NCBI RefSeq assembly: GCF_905171775.1
Contig: NC_053489.1
Span: 246,323,231 to 246,387,230 of the forward strand
Reading direction: 5' to 3'
Source of the DNA: Rana temporaria
Lineage: Eukaryota > Chordata > Amphibia > Anura > Ranidae
Length of the DNA stretch: 64,000 nucleotides
A model generated the notes under the pieces. The model searched no databases. It was not told the DNA's origin and worked only from the letters and a program-made list of their open reading frames with translations. Positions 1-10,757 of the stretch are shown piece after piece. A program made the position numbers and the translations under genes. Within the stretch, counting starts at the first letter, position 1, and each line of letters begins with the position of its first letter.

Positions 1-320
1 GACGTCATATCGCGTACGACGAGCATGCGCTAATCAAATTCGATGCTGTCGCCGCCATCTTGCTTCACCCTACCTATGCTGTGGAAGCTAGCGCCCATGC
101 GTCAAAGTCATTTCGAGCATGCACGGGTTTCCACGGCGACAGGTAAGTATACACACTCTCTGGTTTCTCGTCGCAGGTTCTCTTTTTTTCTCGTCGAGAG
201 TCTGGCCAGATTTCCTGCTGAGAAACCTGAAAGCCTTGTACACACGAGCGGTAATCTCGGCAAGAAGCAGTTTTCTTGCTGGTTTTTGCAGAGGAAACCG
301 GTCGTGTGTACGAGGCCTTA
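1..320. mobile_element. Right part of a MITE cut by the window edge
   Basis: The stretch ends in gtcgtgtgtacgaggcctta, the inverted-terminal sequence shared by several other palindromic elements in this window (for example 14447-14871 and 40864-41263). The matching left end lies outside the window. No coding potential is supported. Confidence 0.6.
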
Positions 321-1524
321 GAAAATATCCCCATTTAAAATGTATACGTACTATACTGTATGTATATGGAATGTACATATGCTGGCCAGCTTTACTTTAA
401 ACATATTTGAAGCTAAAGTCTAGGTATAATTTTTCTTGCAGAGTTACATTGGTCCAGCGTAGTATGCACATCTCATACGTGAACGATTGCTGTATAAACT
501 TCAAATCACCATAGTAGTTCCTGCTACTACAGTGACAGCAGCAGTCTTCCTGGTCCGGTACCAAGTTGCTGCACTTCTTTATAGTAACTATAGGGGGTTG
601 CGCACTCCCCACTGCTGCATTCAGAAAAGGGCTTGTCTCAATGAAAAATAGGCATTCTCTGATTGGATGAGGGGGAGAGTTGGGAAGTGACATCATGACC
701 CTCACCTCATCCAATCAGAGAACGCCTTGTATTCATTGAAAAAAATACAAGACATTCTCTGAATGGCAGCAGTACCAAGCAAGAGCCCCCTTGTGGTTAC
801 TATGCAGATAGGCAAACACTGGTCATGACAATTACTACAGTGATTTTATGCCCACCTGGACCAGCTCTGCAAGAAAAATCACACCAAAACTACCTCCATC
901 AGAATTATTTTGCTGGAGCACATCCTTTGTGGATTAAGAAGTTCTCCGAGACTTTACATTGGTCTTGCATTTGATTGTCATATAAAACACAGGGAAGGGA
1001 AGCCTGGGAAGATAAACTCTAGCTCTAGCATTTATGATTAGCATTTAAATGAAAGACTCTCGTTAAGCATCTGGTATTACTATGATTCTGTAGGGACCTT
1101 CCAATAGTAGTTTCTGTTCTTTTTATTAGTTGAACTGGATAGAATTTGTGTCTTTTTCTAACTAGTACCGGGCCAGGGGCCGGGCCTACTGGCAGCATCT
1201 CTCTATTTTTTAAGAGTAGCAAAACAATAGAATCAAAGAGGTTCTTAAGAAAATGATTGTAAAACAAAATGATTGTATTATGTTTATTTGCTTCATTTAC
1301 ATTAAATCTTCCAGAGAAGGAAGGGAAAAAAGAGGTAGAGCAGGAGGACCTACAACAAGCAATACTAAAATGAAAAAAACACTAAGTAATGCATGATAAA
1401 ATATTTCTAGGTCCCAAAAATTACATGCTTTAAAAAGTATACCAATATGCATCTACCAGTGAAACACATTTCCAAGGGGAGTCAATAGTTCTTATTTAAG
1501 AAAAAATAGGACAGCACTGCATTC
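321..1524. other. Intergenic stretch with one short inverted repeat
   Basis: No gene is seen. An imperfect inverted repeat at about 640-738 pairs aggcattctctgattggatg with its complement catccaatcagagaacgcct across a loop of about 30 bases. It is probably the core of a degraded palindromic element. The rest shows nothing I can assign. Confidence 0.5.
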
Positions 1525-1953
1525 TTAAAGTGGAGGTTCACCCAAAAATCCACCTTTTGACATTAGCTGTAGCATACTGCTAACATCTGCAGTATGCTGT
1601 TTTTTTTTTTTTTTTACTTGTACTTATCGTTATATGAGCCCTTGTTTTCCGGCTCTGAGCGGGGAATCCTGCGGGGAATGGGCGTTTCTAAGCGAAAAGG
1701 AGTTGATTGACGGCTGCTAAGGTACTTCTTGGCTTCTGTTTAATCTTCAACTGCCATGATGCTGCACATGTGATCAGTTATGACACCAGCCATTGGATGG
1801 TTTGACAGTTTGGTTGAGAGCACAACCAATGTGACAGTTAGCATTCCCGGCATGCCAGGAATGTAACTGCTTTTTAAAACTGTTAAATTGATGGGTTTAC
1901 TTCCGCTTTAAGGATGCTGGAAAGTTTATTTTGAGGGTGAACCTCCTCTTTAA
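1525..1953. mobile_element. TTAA-flanked palindromic MITE
   Basis: The element begins TTAAAGTGGAGGTTCACCC and ends GGGTGAACCTCCTCTTTAA, so its ends are inverted repeats bounded by TTAA at 1525-1528 and 1950-1953. TTAA duplication is the hallmark of piggyBac-type transposition; assignment to that superfamily is inference. It is the same general design as the copies at 39261 and 63181. It ends 14 bp past the olfactory receptor stop codon, and on the minus strand its edge carries AATAAA (1930-1925). Confidence 0.7.
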
Positions 1954-1966
1954 GTCATTTTAATCT

Positions 1967-2926
1967 TTAAAGCTGGCAAAGAGAATTTTGTTTGCAGATT
2001 GTAAATGTTATTCTTTTAATGGCTTGCTTCATTTCTTGATTCCTGAGACCATAAATTAGAGGGTTTAAGGTAGGAGTTATGACACAGTAGAATAGTGACA
2101 CCACTTTATCAATATGGGAGGGAATGCTGTGGTCTGATCTGACATACATATAAATGATGGAGCCATAAAACAAGCAGACAACAGTCAGATGTGAACCACA
2201 GGTTGAAAGTGTCTTCCTCCTTCCTCTCGGAGAAGGTATATTAGCAATAATAGCCATAACTAGACCATAGGACATACTAATGAAAATAAAATTGCCTAGT
2301 ATAACCAAACAAGCCAAAGAGAAGAAGGTTGTTTCAACAATGTAGACACCACCAGTTGCACAAGAGTGGTGAAGTAATGGAGAGAAGTCACAGTAGAAGT
2401 GATCAATTATATTAGAGCCACAGAAAAATGTAATTGAGAGGAATGTGGCTGGAATCAGGGGGGCCAGAAAGCCACATACCCACGATGCTGCTGCTAAGAA
2501 TATGCATACCCTTGGCGTCATAATACTATTATACCTTAAGGGATTGGAAATAGCTGTGTATCTGTCATAAGCCATAGAAGATAACAAGAAATTTTCAGTT
2601 GAACCAAAGACAAAAAGAAAATAAAACTGGGCCACACACAATGGGATAGGAATGATTTTGTCATCTGAATTTAGATCAATCAGAAGTCTGGGCATAGTGA
2701 CTGATGTATAACAGATTTCTAAAAATGAAAAGATGCAAATGAAAAAGTACATTGGGCTGTGAAGCTTATTATCACAGCAAACAACGGCCATTATAAGGAA
2801 GTTGCAAGCAAAGGAAACTAAATAGATGATCAAAAAAACAAGGAACAGAAATGGCTGCAGTTCTTTTGATGCCGGGAATCCCAAAAGTACAAAGCTTGAT
2901 AAGATACTTTGATTCATAAATGCCAT
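1967..2926 (-). CDS. Class II (tetrapod-type) olfactory receptor, OR6/OR11-like
   Basis: This is a seven-transmembrane odorant receptor (rhodopsin-like GPCR) that would act at the ciliary membrane of olfactory neurons and signal through Golf. Visible family landmarks: an N-terminal glycosylation sequon (MNQS), LHSPMYFF at the end of TM2, MAYDRYTAISNPLRY at the end of TM3, conserved extracellular cysteines (one before TM3, several in loop 2), KTLSTCGSHLTVV in TM6 and PTLNPLIYGLRN in TM7. The frame is uninterrupted and of normal length, 319 aa from this start. The open frame extends 8 codons further to an ATG at 2950, but a pyrimidine-rich tract and AG at 2930-2929 look like a splice acceptor, so the upstream ATG is probably intronic. 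A third ATG at 2917 (directly MNQS) would also fit the family. The closest subfamily resemblance from memory is OR11L1/OR6 types. Subfamily and ligand cannot be settled here. Confidence 0.93.
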   Translation of the reverse strand: MAFMNQSILSSFVLLGFPASKELQPFLFLVFLIIYLVSFACNFLIMAVVCCDNKLHSPMYFFICIFSFLEICYTSVTMPRLLIDLNSDDKIIPIPLCVAQFYFLFVFGSTENFLLSSMAYDRYTAISNPLRYNSIMTPRVCIFLAAASWVCGFLAPLIPATFLSITFFCGSNIIDHFYCDFSPLLHHSCATGGVYIVETTFFSLACLVILGNFIFISMSYGLVMAIIANIPSPRGRRKTLSTCGSHLTVVCLFYGSIIYMYVRSDHSIPSHIDKVVSLFYCVITPTLNPLIYGLRNQEMKQAIKRITFTICKQNSLCQL

Positions 2927-2928
2927 AC

Positions 2929-2945
2929 CTGGGAGAGAAAAATAC
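2929..2945 (-). promoter_or_regulatory. Putative 5'UTR splice acceptor of the olfactory receptor
   Basis: On the minus strand a run tatttttctctcccag ends at 2929, two bases before the ATG at 2926. Olfactory receptor genes usually have an intronless coding exon preceded by non-coding leader exons spliced to just such an acceptor. This sets the likely translation start; no leader exon could be picked out upstream. Confidence 0.55.
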
Positions 2946-2950
2946 TTCAT

Positions 2951-3240
2951 TATTATTTATTACAGGTGCTTATATAGCACAGTAGATTTACACAATGCTT
3001 TACATATATATTACACATTTACATCAGTCCCTGCCCTCAAGAACCCCTCACTCACATTAATACATACACATACTAGGGCCGATTTACACACCAACATGTC
3101 TTTGGAGTGTGGGAGAAAATCTGAGTACCCAGAGGAAACCCACAAAGGCAGAACTCCATGCAGATAGTCCTTTGGTTGACATTTGAACCAATGACCCTAC
3201 TGCTTCTAGGCGGAAGTGCTAGCCACTTATCCACTGTGTT
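2951..3240 (-). repeat. tRNA-type SINE, minus-strand copy
   Basis: Read on the minus strand, the copy has a degenerate tRNA-like head near 3240, a conserved body (gggtttcctctgggtactca-like) and a 3' tail near 2951 resembling the L2-type 'gctatataagcacctgtaat' end followed by short TAA-like repeats. It pairs in family with the plus-strand copy at 3550 and directly abuts the olfactory receptor 5' side. Confidence 0.6.
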
Positions 3241-3549
3241 CTATCCAAGGCTTTTTGCTACGATACAAAAATTAATATGTGTATAACATGGATGGGTAAC
3301 AAAAACACACAACTATAAGACCTGGTATGCACAGATTTCAGTGTGTAAAACAGTAACTGCATAGCAAGTACAAGCAAAGCTTTTATCCAGCTTTAAAGTA
3401 TATCAAAAGGCAAAACTGTTTTCTTAGTTTTGGATAGAGTGGAGAGGTATTAGGACACCTGCCAGGTTTTCATTGCTATGTGTGCCCCCCTTAGGGATAT
3501 TTACCCTATTTGTCAAAATTTGGGTGACACAAGGACAGAAAAAGAGGGC
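3241..3549. other. Short intergenic spacer
   Basis: The spacer lies between two oppositely oriented SINE copies. No gene or clear repeat boundary was seen. Confidence 0.4.
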
Positions 3550-3915
3550 AGCACAGTGGTGCAGTGAGTAGCACTTTCGTCTAGCAGCAAAAGGTTCGCT
3601 GGTTCGAATCCCAACCACGACACCATCTGCCTGGAGTTTGCATGTTCTCCCTGTGTCTGCGTGGGTTTCCTCCGGGTACTCCGGTTTCCTCCCACACTCC
3701 AAAGACATGCTGGTAGGTAAATTGGATCTCGTCCAAATTGGCCCAGTATATATGTATATATGTGTGTATGACTGTGTGTCCCTAGTGTGTCATGATCCTA
3801 CGGGGTAAAAATGACCGCACCAGCCAAGTAGATACTGGCTGGAAAAAGCGCCCAGAGGCGATTCAGTTCGCATGCGTTGCGCTATACAAGTCATTCATTC
3901 ATTCATTCATTCATC
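3550..3915 (+). repeat. tRNA-type SINE, plus-strand copy with (ATTC)n tail
   Basis: The head cagtggtgcagtgagtagca resembles a pol III box A region, and ggttcgaatcc at 3593 is a canonical box B. The body gtgggtttcctccgggtact follows. The tail gcgttgcgctatacaagtca runs into (ttca)n at 3893-3915. The same tail, inverted and with a (tgag)n run, occurs at 3333x, so the family is dispersed here. Not a tRNA gene: there is no cloverleaf beyond the boxes. Confidence 0.7.
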
Positions 3916-3929
3916 TTTCAATAAGGTCA

Positions 3930-4085
3930 CTAGTTCTGGTGACAATCTGGGATTCCCTCACTTTGAAGGGATTTCCTCTCACTTTTGGTTGTGGCTATGG
4001 GACAGGAAGAGAATGGAAATGTCTCCAGTGGGACACAAATGGCGAAAACCGGTAGGGGTTAGAACCCCCCCCCACCTCGCTCTAT
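3930..4085. repeat. Dispersed repeat fragment (family also at 59750 and 36787)
   Basis: The fragment contains gtcactagttctggtgaca, gggatttcctctcacttt and gttagaacccc. Related words recur, often inverted, at 59750-60040, 36787-36975 and 60930-61200. It is an old multi-copy repeat with unclear ends. Confidence 0.45.
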
Positions 4086-4128
4086 TTAAAATAAAATAAA
4101 AATGCTTTTAGTTCTATTTTGTAATGTA

Positions 4129-4221
4129 CATAGCTTTATTATAGCTTTTAAAGCAAACTTCTGCTCCAGTATGGACCATACTGGAGCAGGAGTTTGCTTT
4201 AGAAGCTATAATAAAGCTATG
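4129..4221. repeat. Near-perfect 46-bp-arm hairpin
   Basis: The left arm catagctttattatagctttt... is mirrored by the right arm ...agctataataaagctatg, with the centre at atggaccat (about 4175). Only one or two mismatches were seen by eye. It is either a tiny foldback element or an expressed hairpin; no flanking duplication was recognised. Confidence 0.65.
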
Positions 4222-5164
4222 GCGGATGTTCAACATTTTCAAGGGAGCGCTGATCAGTAGGATTCGGTAAGCTTCAACACTACTCAAATCTTATTAAGCT
4301 AGCTAGCTGCTTAATTGAAATTTCAATAGTCCCATTAAGAATCTATGTTTACCATTCCAATTTCAGACCAGAAGTTTGCATTAAAGGCTTAAAATCTTTA
4401 GTGAAGCATGTACATATAAGCATTTAAAGGAAACTACAGATTAAAGTATGGCTAAAGGAAACATTTATGACATTGATGTGACAAGCAGTGCAGTATGGCA
4501 GTTTTAATTTAGTAAGTAACTACAGACTAAAGTATACACATTGCAGCATATTCAGGGCTACCGTGTCAAATTTTCTCTCATCTGCCACATTCAATAGTAG
4601 TTGCAAGACGTAATCTATGGGAACCAATCAAAAATCACAGTTAATGCTCAATTTCAGTAAATGTGACATTATGTTCATATAGTTTTAAAATAACGTACAT
4701 ATTGTATTCATCAATTGATTTAGCAAAGAGTGTCCTCAAGATTTGACATTTCCACCCATTTAGTAAACATTTGAGTCAGACATGCTGTATTGTTCAGATG
4801 TAGATTGGGTCATTGTACTATAATTGGTATCTGTTGTTTATTGTGTCAATCTTTTCATTTAATTTCCTGTGAACTGATTATCATTTCATTCAAATGTAGC
4901 AGTGTCAGCTGATACCAATACAAATGTATGGTAACTCTGCACAAACATTCTTTTATTTTATTTTATAAATTTGTTAAACATTATTTTGGGAATTATTTTT
5001 AATTTTTCATATGCGGGTTGAATTTTACATTTGAGATGCAGGTTGCCTGGTTTAAGTTGGACACTGCATCCTTTCCTTCTCTATGTATATATAAGTAATA
5101 TGATTCCTTTTTACTATATGAATTTATAGAATACTTTCATAATAAATAAATAAACAATTAAAAA
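4222..5164. other. AT-rich intergenic DNA, nothing assigned
   Basis: There is no open frame of note, no recognised repeat ends and no RNA gene. Confidence 0.5.
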
Positions 5165-5308
<144 letters not shown>

Positions 5309-5634
5309 GTATCTCACAAAAGTGTGTACACCCCTCACATTTTTTTATATTTTATTATATCTTTTCATGTGACAACACTGAAGAAATGGCACTTTGCTAC
5401 AAAGTAAAGTAGTGAGTGTACAGCTTGTATAACAGTGTAAATTTGCTGTCCACTCAAAATAACACAGCCATTAATGCCTAAACCACTGGCAACAAAAGTA
5501 AGTACACTGTGAAAATGTCCAAATTAGGCCCAATTAGTCATTTTCCCTCCCCGATGTCATGTGAATGGGGAGCAGGTATGTTAAATTTGGTGTTATCACT
5601 CTCATTCTCTCATACTGGTCACTGGAAGTTCAAC

Positions 5635-7022
5635 ATGGCACCTCATGGCAAAGAACTCTCTGAGGATCTGAAAAAAAAAAGAATTGTCGCTCTACATAAA
5701 GATGGCCTAGGCTATAAAAAGATTGCCAAGACCCTGAAACTGAGCTGCAGCGCAGTGGTCAAGACCATACAGCGGTTTAACAGGACAGGTTCCACTCAGA
5801 ACAGGCCTCGCCATGGTCGACCAAAGGAGTTGAGTGCACGTGCTCAGTGTCATATCCAGAGGTTGTGTTTGGGAAATAGATGTATGAGTGCTGCCAGAAT
5901 TGCTGCAGAGCTTGAAGGGGTGGGGGTCAGCCTGTCAGTTCTCAGACCATGCGCAGCACACTGCATCAAATTGGTCTGCATGGCTGTCGTTCTCTTCTAA
6001 GGAGGGTGCACAAGAAAGCCTGCAAACAGTTTGCTGAAAACAAGAAGACTAAGGACATGGATTACTGGAACCATGTCCTATAGTCTAATGAGACCAAGAT
6101 AAACTTATTTGGTTCAGATGGTGTCAAGTGTGTGTGGTGGCAACCAGGTGAGGAGTACAAAGACAAGTGAGTCTTGCCTACAGTCAAGCATGGTGGTGGG
6201 AGTGTCATGGTCTAGGGCTGCATGAGTGCTGCCGGCACTGGGGAGCTACAGTTCATTGAGAGAACCATGAATGCCAAAATGTACTGTGACATACTGAAGC
6301 ATGATCCCCTCCTTTCGGAGACTGGGCAGTATTTCAACATGATAACAACCCCAAACACACCTCCAAGATGACCACTGCCTTGCTAAATAAGCTGAGAGTA
6401 AAGGTGATGGACTGGCCAAGCATGTCTCCAGACCTAAACCCTGATACGGAAAAATATCCTGGATGGCCGCACACTATGAAAAAGGCACCTTTATTGTAGA
6501 AAATAAAATAAAATCCAGTGTACAGCAGTCAAATCATGGAGAAACATGGGAGAATAGCTAACATGTTTCACATCAATCGATGCTTAGTCATAGATGACTA
6601 AACATCGATTGATGTGAAATGCGTTAGTTATTCTCCCCTCTTTCTCCATGATTTGACTGCTGTACACTGGATATTATTACATTTTCTACAATAAAGATGT
6701 CTTTTTCACGATGTGCGGCCGTCCAGGATATTTTTCCTCATCAAACTTGTGCAGAGCCAGCACCTGTCAGCTGCTAGTAGGGCGGGTCACTTTCCTGTGA
6801 AGGTTCGAAAGCTTTGAGAGCGGCAATTCTTTTCTCCAGACTAAAACCCTATTGAGCATCTGTGGGGCAACCCCAAACAGAAGTTGGAGGAGTGCAGCTC
6901 CGTGATGTCATCGTGGAGGAGTGGAAGAGGACTCCAGTTGCAACCTGTGAAGCTCTGGTGAACTCCATGCCCAATAGGGTTAAGGCAGTGCTGGAAAATA
7001 ATGGTGGTCACACAACGTATCG
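5635..7022 (+). pseudogene. Broken Tc1-type transposase
   Basis: A cut-and-paste transposase relic. From the ATG at 5635 the N-terminal paired-type helix-turn-helix DNA-binding part is still readable (MAPHGKELSEDLKK, then GYKKIAKTLKLS, then RPRHGRPKEL). The frame is lost soon after position 5945, where bases are missing relative to the family. Downstream blocks for the DDE catalytic domain survive at nucleotide level (for example the DYWNHV region near 6059 and a segment encoding PNRVKAVLENNGGHT near 6971) in shifted frames. A terminal stop seems mutated at about 7021. The catalytic core is further interrupted by the insertion at 6443-6833. Not functional. Confidence 0.88.
6443..6833. mobile_element. 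Insertion inside the Tc1 copy, flanked by a 17-bp direct repeat
   Basis: The host word ctccagacctaaaccct (6426-6442) reappears as ctccagactaaaaccct at 6834-6850, and the transposase sequence continues after the second copy. A repeat of this length is more like target-primed retroposition than DNA transposition. The insert contains a large inverted repeat (6452-6735) whose arms share tcaaatcatggagaaa and its complement. Confidence 0.7.
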
Positions 7023-7253
7023 ACACTTTTGGACATTTTCACTTACTCACTTTTGTTGCCAGTGGTTTAGACATTAATGGCTGTGTGTTGAGTTATTTTT
7101 AGGGGACAGCAAATTTACACTGTTATACAAGTTGTACACTCACTAATTTACATTGTAGCAAAGTGTCATTTACTCAGTGTTATCACATGAAAACATATAT
7201 CAAAATATATACAAAAAAATTGAGAAGGGTGTACTCACTGTTGTGAGATACTG

Positions 7254-7270
7254 TATATACTGTATATATA

Positions 7271-7343
<73 letters not shown>
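7254..7343. repeat. (AT)n microsatellite
   Basis: A run of alternating AT of about 60 bases (7275-7334) lies beside the Tc1 right end, preceded by tactgtatata steps. The open frame across it is simple repeat, not protein. Confidence 0.95.
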
Positions 7344-7489
7344 GTATATTCTGTAGAAAAAAAAACATATTTTCACAAATTATGAAATTATAAAATGTTA
7401 ACAAATGGCAGTGGAAGAGTCATTACTCCAACAGCATTACATGTATACTTTTTAAGTTAAGAATCATTCAATTAAACACCATTGGGGAC

Positions 7490-7862
7490 TGTTTATAAAG
7501 CAATAAATCTGACATTTACTAAACATTCACTTTAGATGTACATGCATACCCCACTTTTAAGTACACAATGGTTTTTATTTACTAAAACTGGAAAGTGCAA
7601 AATCAGACTCACCTCTGCATAAAAACCAATGCGCTTCCAGGTTTTATTACCAAAGATTAATTGAACAAGCTGGGGTTAGAAGCTCATTCTATGTAGAAGT
7701 GAGCCTGATTTTGCGCTTTCCAGCTTTAGTAAATAAACCCCATTGTGTACTTAAAAGTGGTGTATGCCTGTATCCTCTTGGTGCATGTGTTTTAAATTAC
7801 AGTTATCAATTCAGTAGCAGTGAATGTTTGTTGAATACCACATTTACTGCTTTATAAATATG
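7490..7862. mobile_element. Foldback/MITE-like palindromic element
   Basis: Left words tttataaagcaataaat, tacttttaagtacacaatgg-like and tttactaaaactggaaag are mirrored on the right by ctttccagctttagtaaa, ccattgtgtacttaaaag and actgctttataaata. The arms are roughly 150 bp with an unpaired centre. No gene. Confidence 0.65.
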
Positions 7863-8836
7863 CCTATTGGATATGCTCGATAACAGCTTACAGTTTACTA
7901 CTTCATATTAGGCCAACCCTGTTGCACAAAAGAAAAGCTGTATTAAGCAATTTTAAAATACAATATATACATACTACAGTTCTTTCACATCAAAAACATT
8001 TCTGTACACTATTTTTAGGTTACTAAGATGTTTCTGGAGTGAACCTCAAAGCAAGATATTGTCTAGTTTTGGATAAAGCACAGAAAGTTTTGAACCTGAT
8101 CATGGTCCCATGGTGGAAACGTTCTCCAAACTTGTATTAGAGCTTGTAGGGAATTGGAATGTCTGTGTTTCTGGTTCTGGTTTTGGCTGGGGTAAATTTG
8201 TAAACATTGTTAGTGGCAGATGATAGAACACAATGTAAAGAAATTCCAGAACAAGATTTTACACTTTCCTTCATATAATGTTATGAATATAATTTTATCT
8301 GCGGAAAAAAAAGTGGAGTGGATTTTCCATTTTTTTGCAATCATGCTTCCAGAGGTCACAACTATGTCAGATGACAGTCATGATAACATTTTATTATAAT
8401 ATGACATTTTTAACTAATTGAAACAATGAACAATAAATAATGTATTCAATAGGGGGTCAGAATCATCCATGCTGTTCTGTAACACTAACAATGATGAACA
8501 AGAACTCTTACTGAGGTCTATTTAGTTAACCTGAGTTCCTCTGGGATTACCTTCACTTGAAACCGCTCTGCCAACTGGGGATTAATTTTTCAAAACATAA
8601 GTAGGATTGTCATATGTAATATATCCTTTATAACCTCACAATTAAAAACATTAAATAAAACTACAGTGGGTTTGGGCCAATAATTGTGTTATGTTTTTAA
8701 ATGGAAATGTGATATTATTTTTACTGTTTATATAAAATATATTTTCGATTTACTAAAATAAATAAAATCCAGGTTTCACTCATGACTTTAGTATCAAAGA
8801 GTATTATGGGATTTGGTCTTCATCTGTCTTTGGTTT
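7863..8836. other. AT-rich intergenic DNA, nothing assigned
   Basis: No coding sequence, RNA gene or clear element ends were recognised. Confidence 0.5.
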
Positions 8837-9426
8837 TAAGGGGTTTTAAACCTTCCTGTCTTTTTTTACCTTAATGCATCCTATGCATTAAGGTGAAAAA
8901 ACATCTGATAATTACCGGCCCCCCGTTTTACTTACCTGAACCCTTGAAAGTCCCGCGTCGAGAACACGCTGGATCTCAGCCCGGGCTTTTCGGCTCTTCA
9001 TTGGATAGATTGATAGCAGCACAGCCATTGGCTCCCGCTGCTGTCAATCAAATCCAATGACGTGGGCGTCAAAGGGCAGGGCCGGTCCGGCATTCGTGTC
9101 TATGGACGCAAATGCTGGACTCGGGAGCGCGCCAGCAAGGTAACCTTCATGGGAGAGAGCTTCCCAGAGGGGGTTATCTGATGCAGGGAGGAGCTGAGAG
9201 AGCCGCTGAGGGACCCAAGAAGACGGCATTCAGGGCCACTCTGTGCAGAACTCCCACTGTTAACTCTTTCATAAAAAGACTGTAAGTTCAGGGAAGAGGC
9301 ATAGAGAGAACATAAGACAGCAGCCTTGGAAGTTGTAAACTGCAAGTGCTGGGGTAAGAATGTTAACAAATTGTTTCCTGGGGAATGTTTATTTTATTGT
9401 ACTCAGCTAGCTACCATAACCCCGGT
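8837..9426. repeat. Dispersed GC-richer repeat segment
   Basis: The segment starts near cttcctgtctttttttacct with the small inverted repeat ccttaatgca/tgcattaagg (8870-8893), and continues as a GC-rich block (8930-9240) unlike the AT-rich surroundings. It looks like an inserted element, but I could not define both ends. Open frames here have no recognisable domain. Confidence 0.4.
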
Positions 9427-9831
9427 ACCCTCTTTAAGAGCGGGTGGTCCTCTTTCAGATAAAAGTGGTCTCTGCGGCAAATACGCCTCAAAATTACTTT
9501 TTTCGGCGGCGGAAAGGGGCCGCCCTCCCGCCGCTCTCCAGTGCCCTCCCGCCGCTCTCCAGTGCCCTCCGCCGCTTACCGGAGCTGCCGGCAGCGGCGG
9601 AGGCGATCGGATCCTTTCACGTCAGTGGTCCGGAGACGGGTGAGGGGAAGATGGCCCCCACACATTTCCATACCACTGCAGGGCGGAAGCAAAGTCAAAA
9701 CTTCACTTCCGCTCAATGCTCTTAAAGGGCCTTTTTTTTAAAGCATGACATAACATTTTTTTTATTATTATTATTATTGCATTTGTGTCTAAATATGAGA
9801 TCTGAGGTCTTTTTGACCCCAGATCTCATAT

Positions 9832-10757
9832 TTAACCTCCCTGGCGGTATGATTCTGTCTGAAAAAACATGCTGAAAGTGGTACAATTATTTGCAAGGAA
9901 ATTTGGTGTTTTATACTGTAGGCCTGTGATTTTTAGGAATAACTCACTTAAATCTGACCAAACAAGAATCTAATAGGCATCCCGGGTATGACATTTTTTT
10001 AAAAACAAAATTTTAAATTATAATATAATAAATAATTATAAATAATTATAGCAAGTAATAATATAATTAAAATAAAAATTATTCAATAATGTAATCAAAT
10101 CAAAATCACTGAAATTTTCTCAGTTGCAGAATTGTTGCTGTCATTATTTTTTTTTTTTTTTATGACGAATTTCCCCGCAAATCGCTATCGCACAATTCTG
10201 CAAGTGATTATAATTTATTATCGCTGTTTTCTAGCTGATCTAAAACCATTTTTGACATAAAAAGACACTTTTGGTTGCTATGGACAATCTACAGTTTTCA
10301 GGCAGAAAGAAAGGTTTTTATTATATAAAATGACATGTAGGACACTGGGCAGACCACTAGGGACAAGGGGGGTGTGTTTTTTGTACATACAGTACTGTAA
10401 TCTATAAGATTACAGTATACTGTATGTATAGTGTTTGTTTACTTTTTTGAATTTGGCGCTGATCTCCGCTCCCGTGCGTCGTAACGTCGCAGGGAACGGA
10501 GATCGGCGGCACAGGAGGACGCTGTGTGAATCGAGCGAGGTCTCGCTCGCTCACACAGCGTGGTGACATCGCTGGATCCAGGACAAGGACGCTGTGTGAA
10601 TCGAGCGAGGTCTCGCTCGCTCACACAGCGTGGTGACATCGCTGGATCCAGGACAAGGACAAGGTAAGCCAGCTCCGCATATCTACCCCGAGCGTGACTC
10701 GGGGTTACCGATTTTGGTAGAAAAAATCAACCTCGAGGATACCGCCAGGAGGGTTAA
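9832..10757. mobile_element. TTAA-flanked MITE nested in copy 1
   Basis: It begins TTAACCTCCCTGGCGGTAT and ends ATACCGCCAGGAGGGTTAA, a 19-bp inverted terminal repeat with TTAA at both edges. Removing it rejoins the atatgagatct...agatctcatat palindrome and gaggac of the host element exactly as in the uninterrupted copy near 31170-31215, so the nesting is directly supported. Confidence 0.88.
10518..10657. repeat. 70-bp tandem duplication inside the nested MITE
   Basis: Two head-to-tail identical 70-bp units (10518-10587 and 10588-10657), each containing the inverted repeat gctgtgtgaatcgagcgagg / cctcgctcgctcacacagc-like. The copies appear identical by eye. Confidence 0.9.

Noticed and set aside
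3593..3603. tRNA-like box B (ggttcgaatcc), possible tRNA gene
   Set aside because: No acceptor stem or anticodon arm. The sequence continues as a SINE body with a short-repeat tail and has relatives nearby.
5635..6000. A domesticated (intact) Tc1 DNA-binding domain gene
   Set aside because: The readable helix-turn-helix part is simply the start of a frameshifted transposase inside a two-ended transposon. Nothing suggests independent expression.
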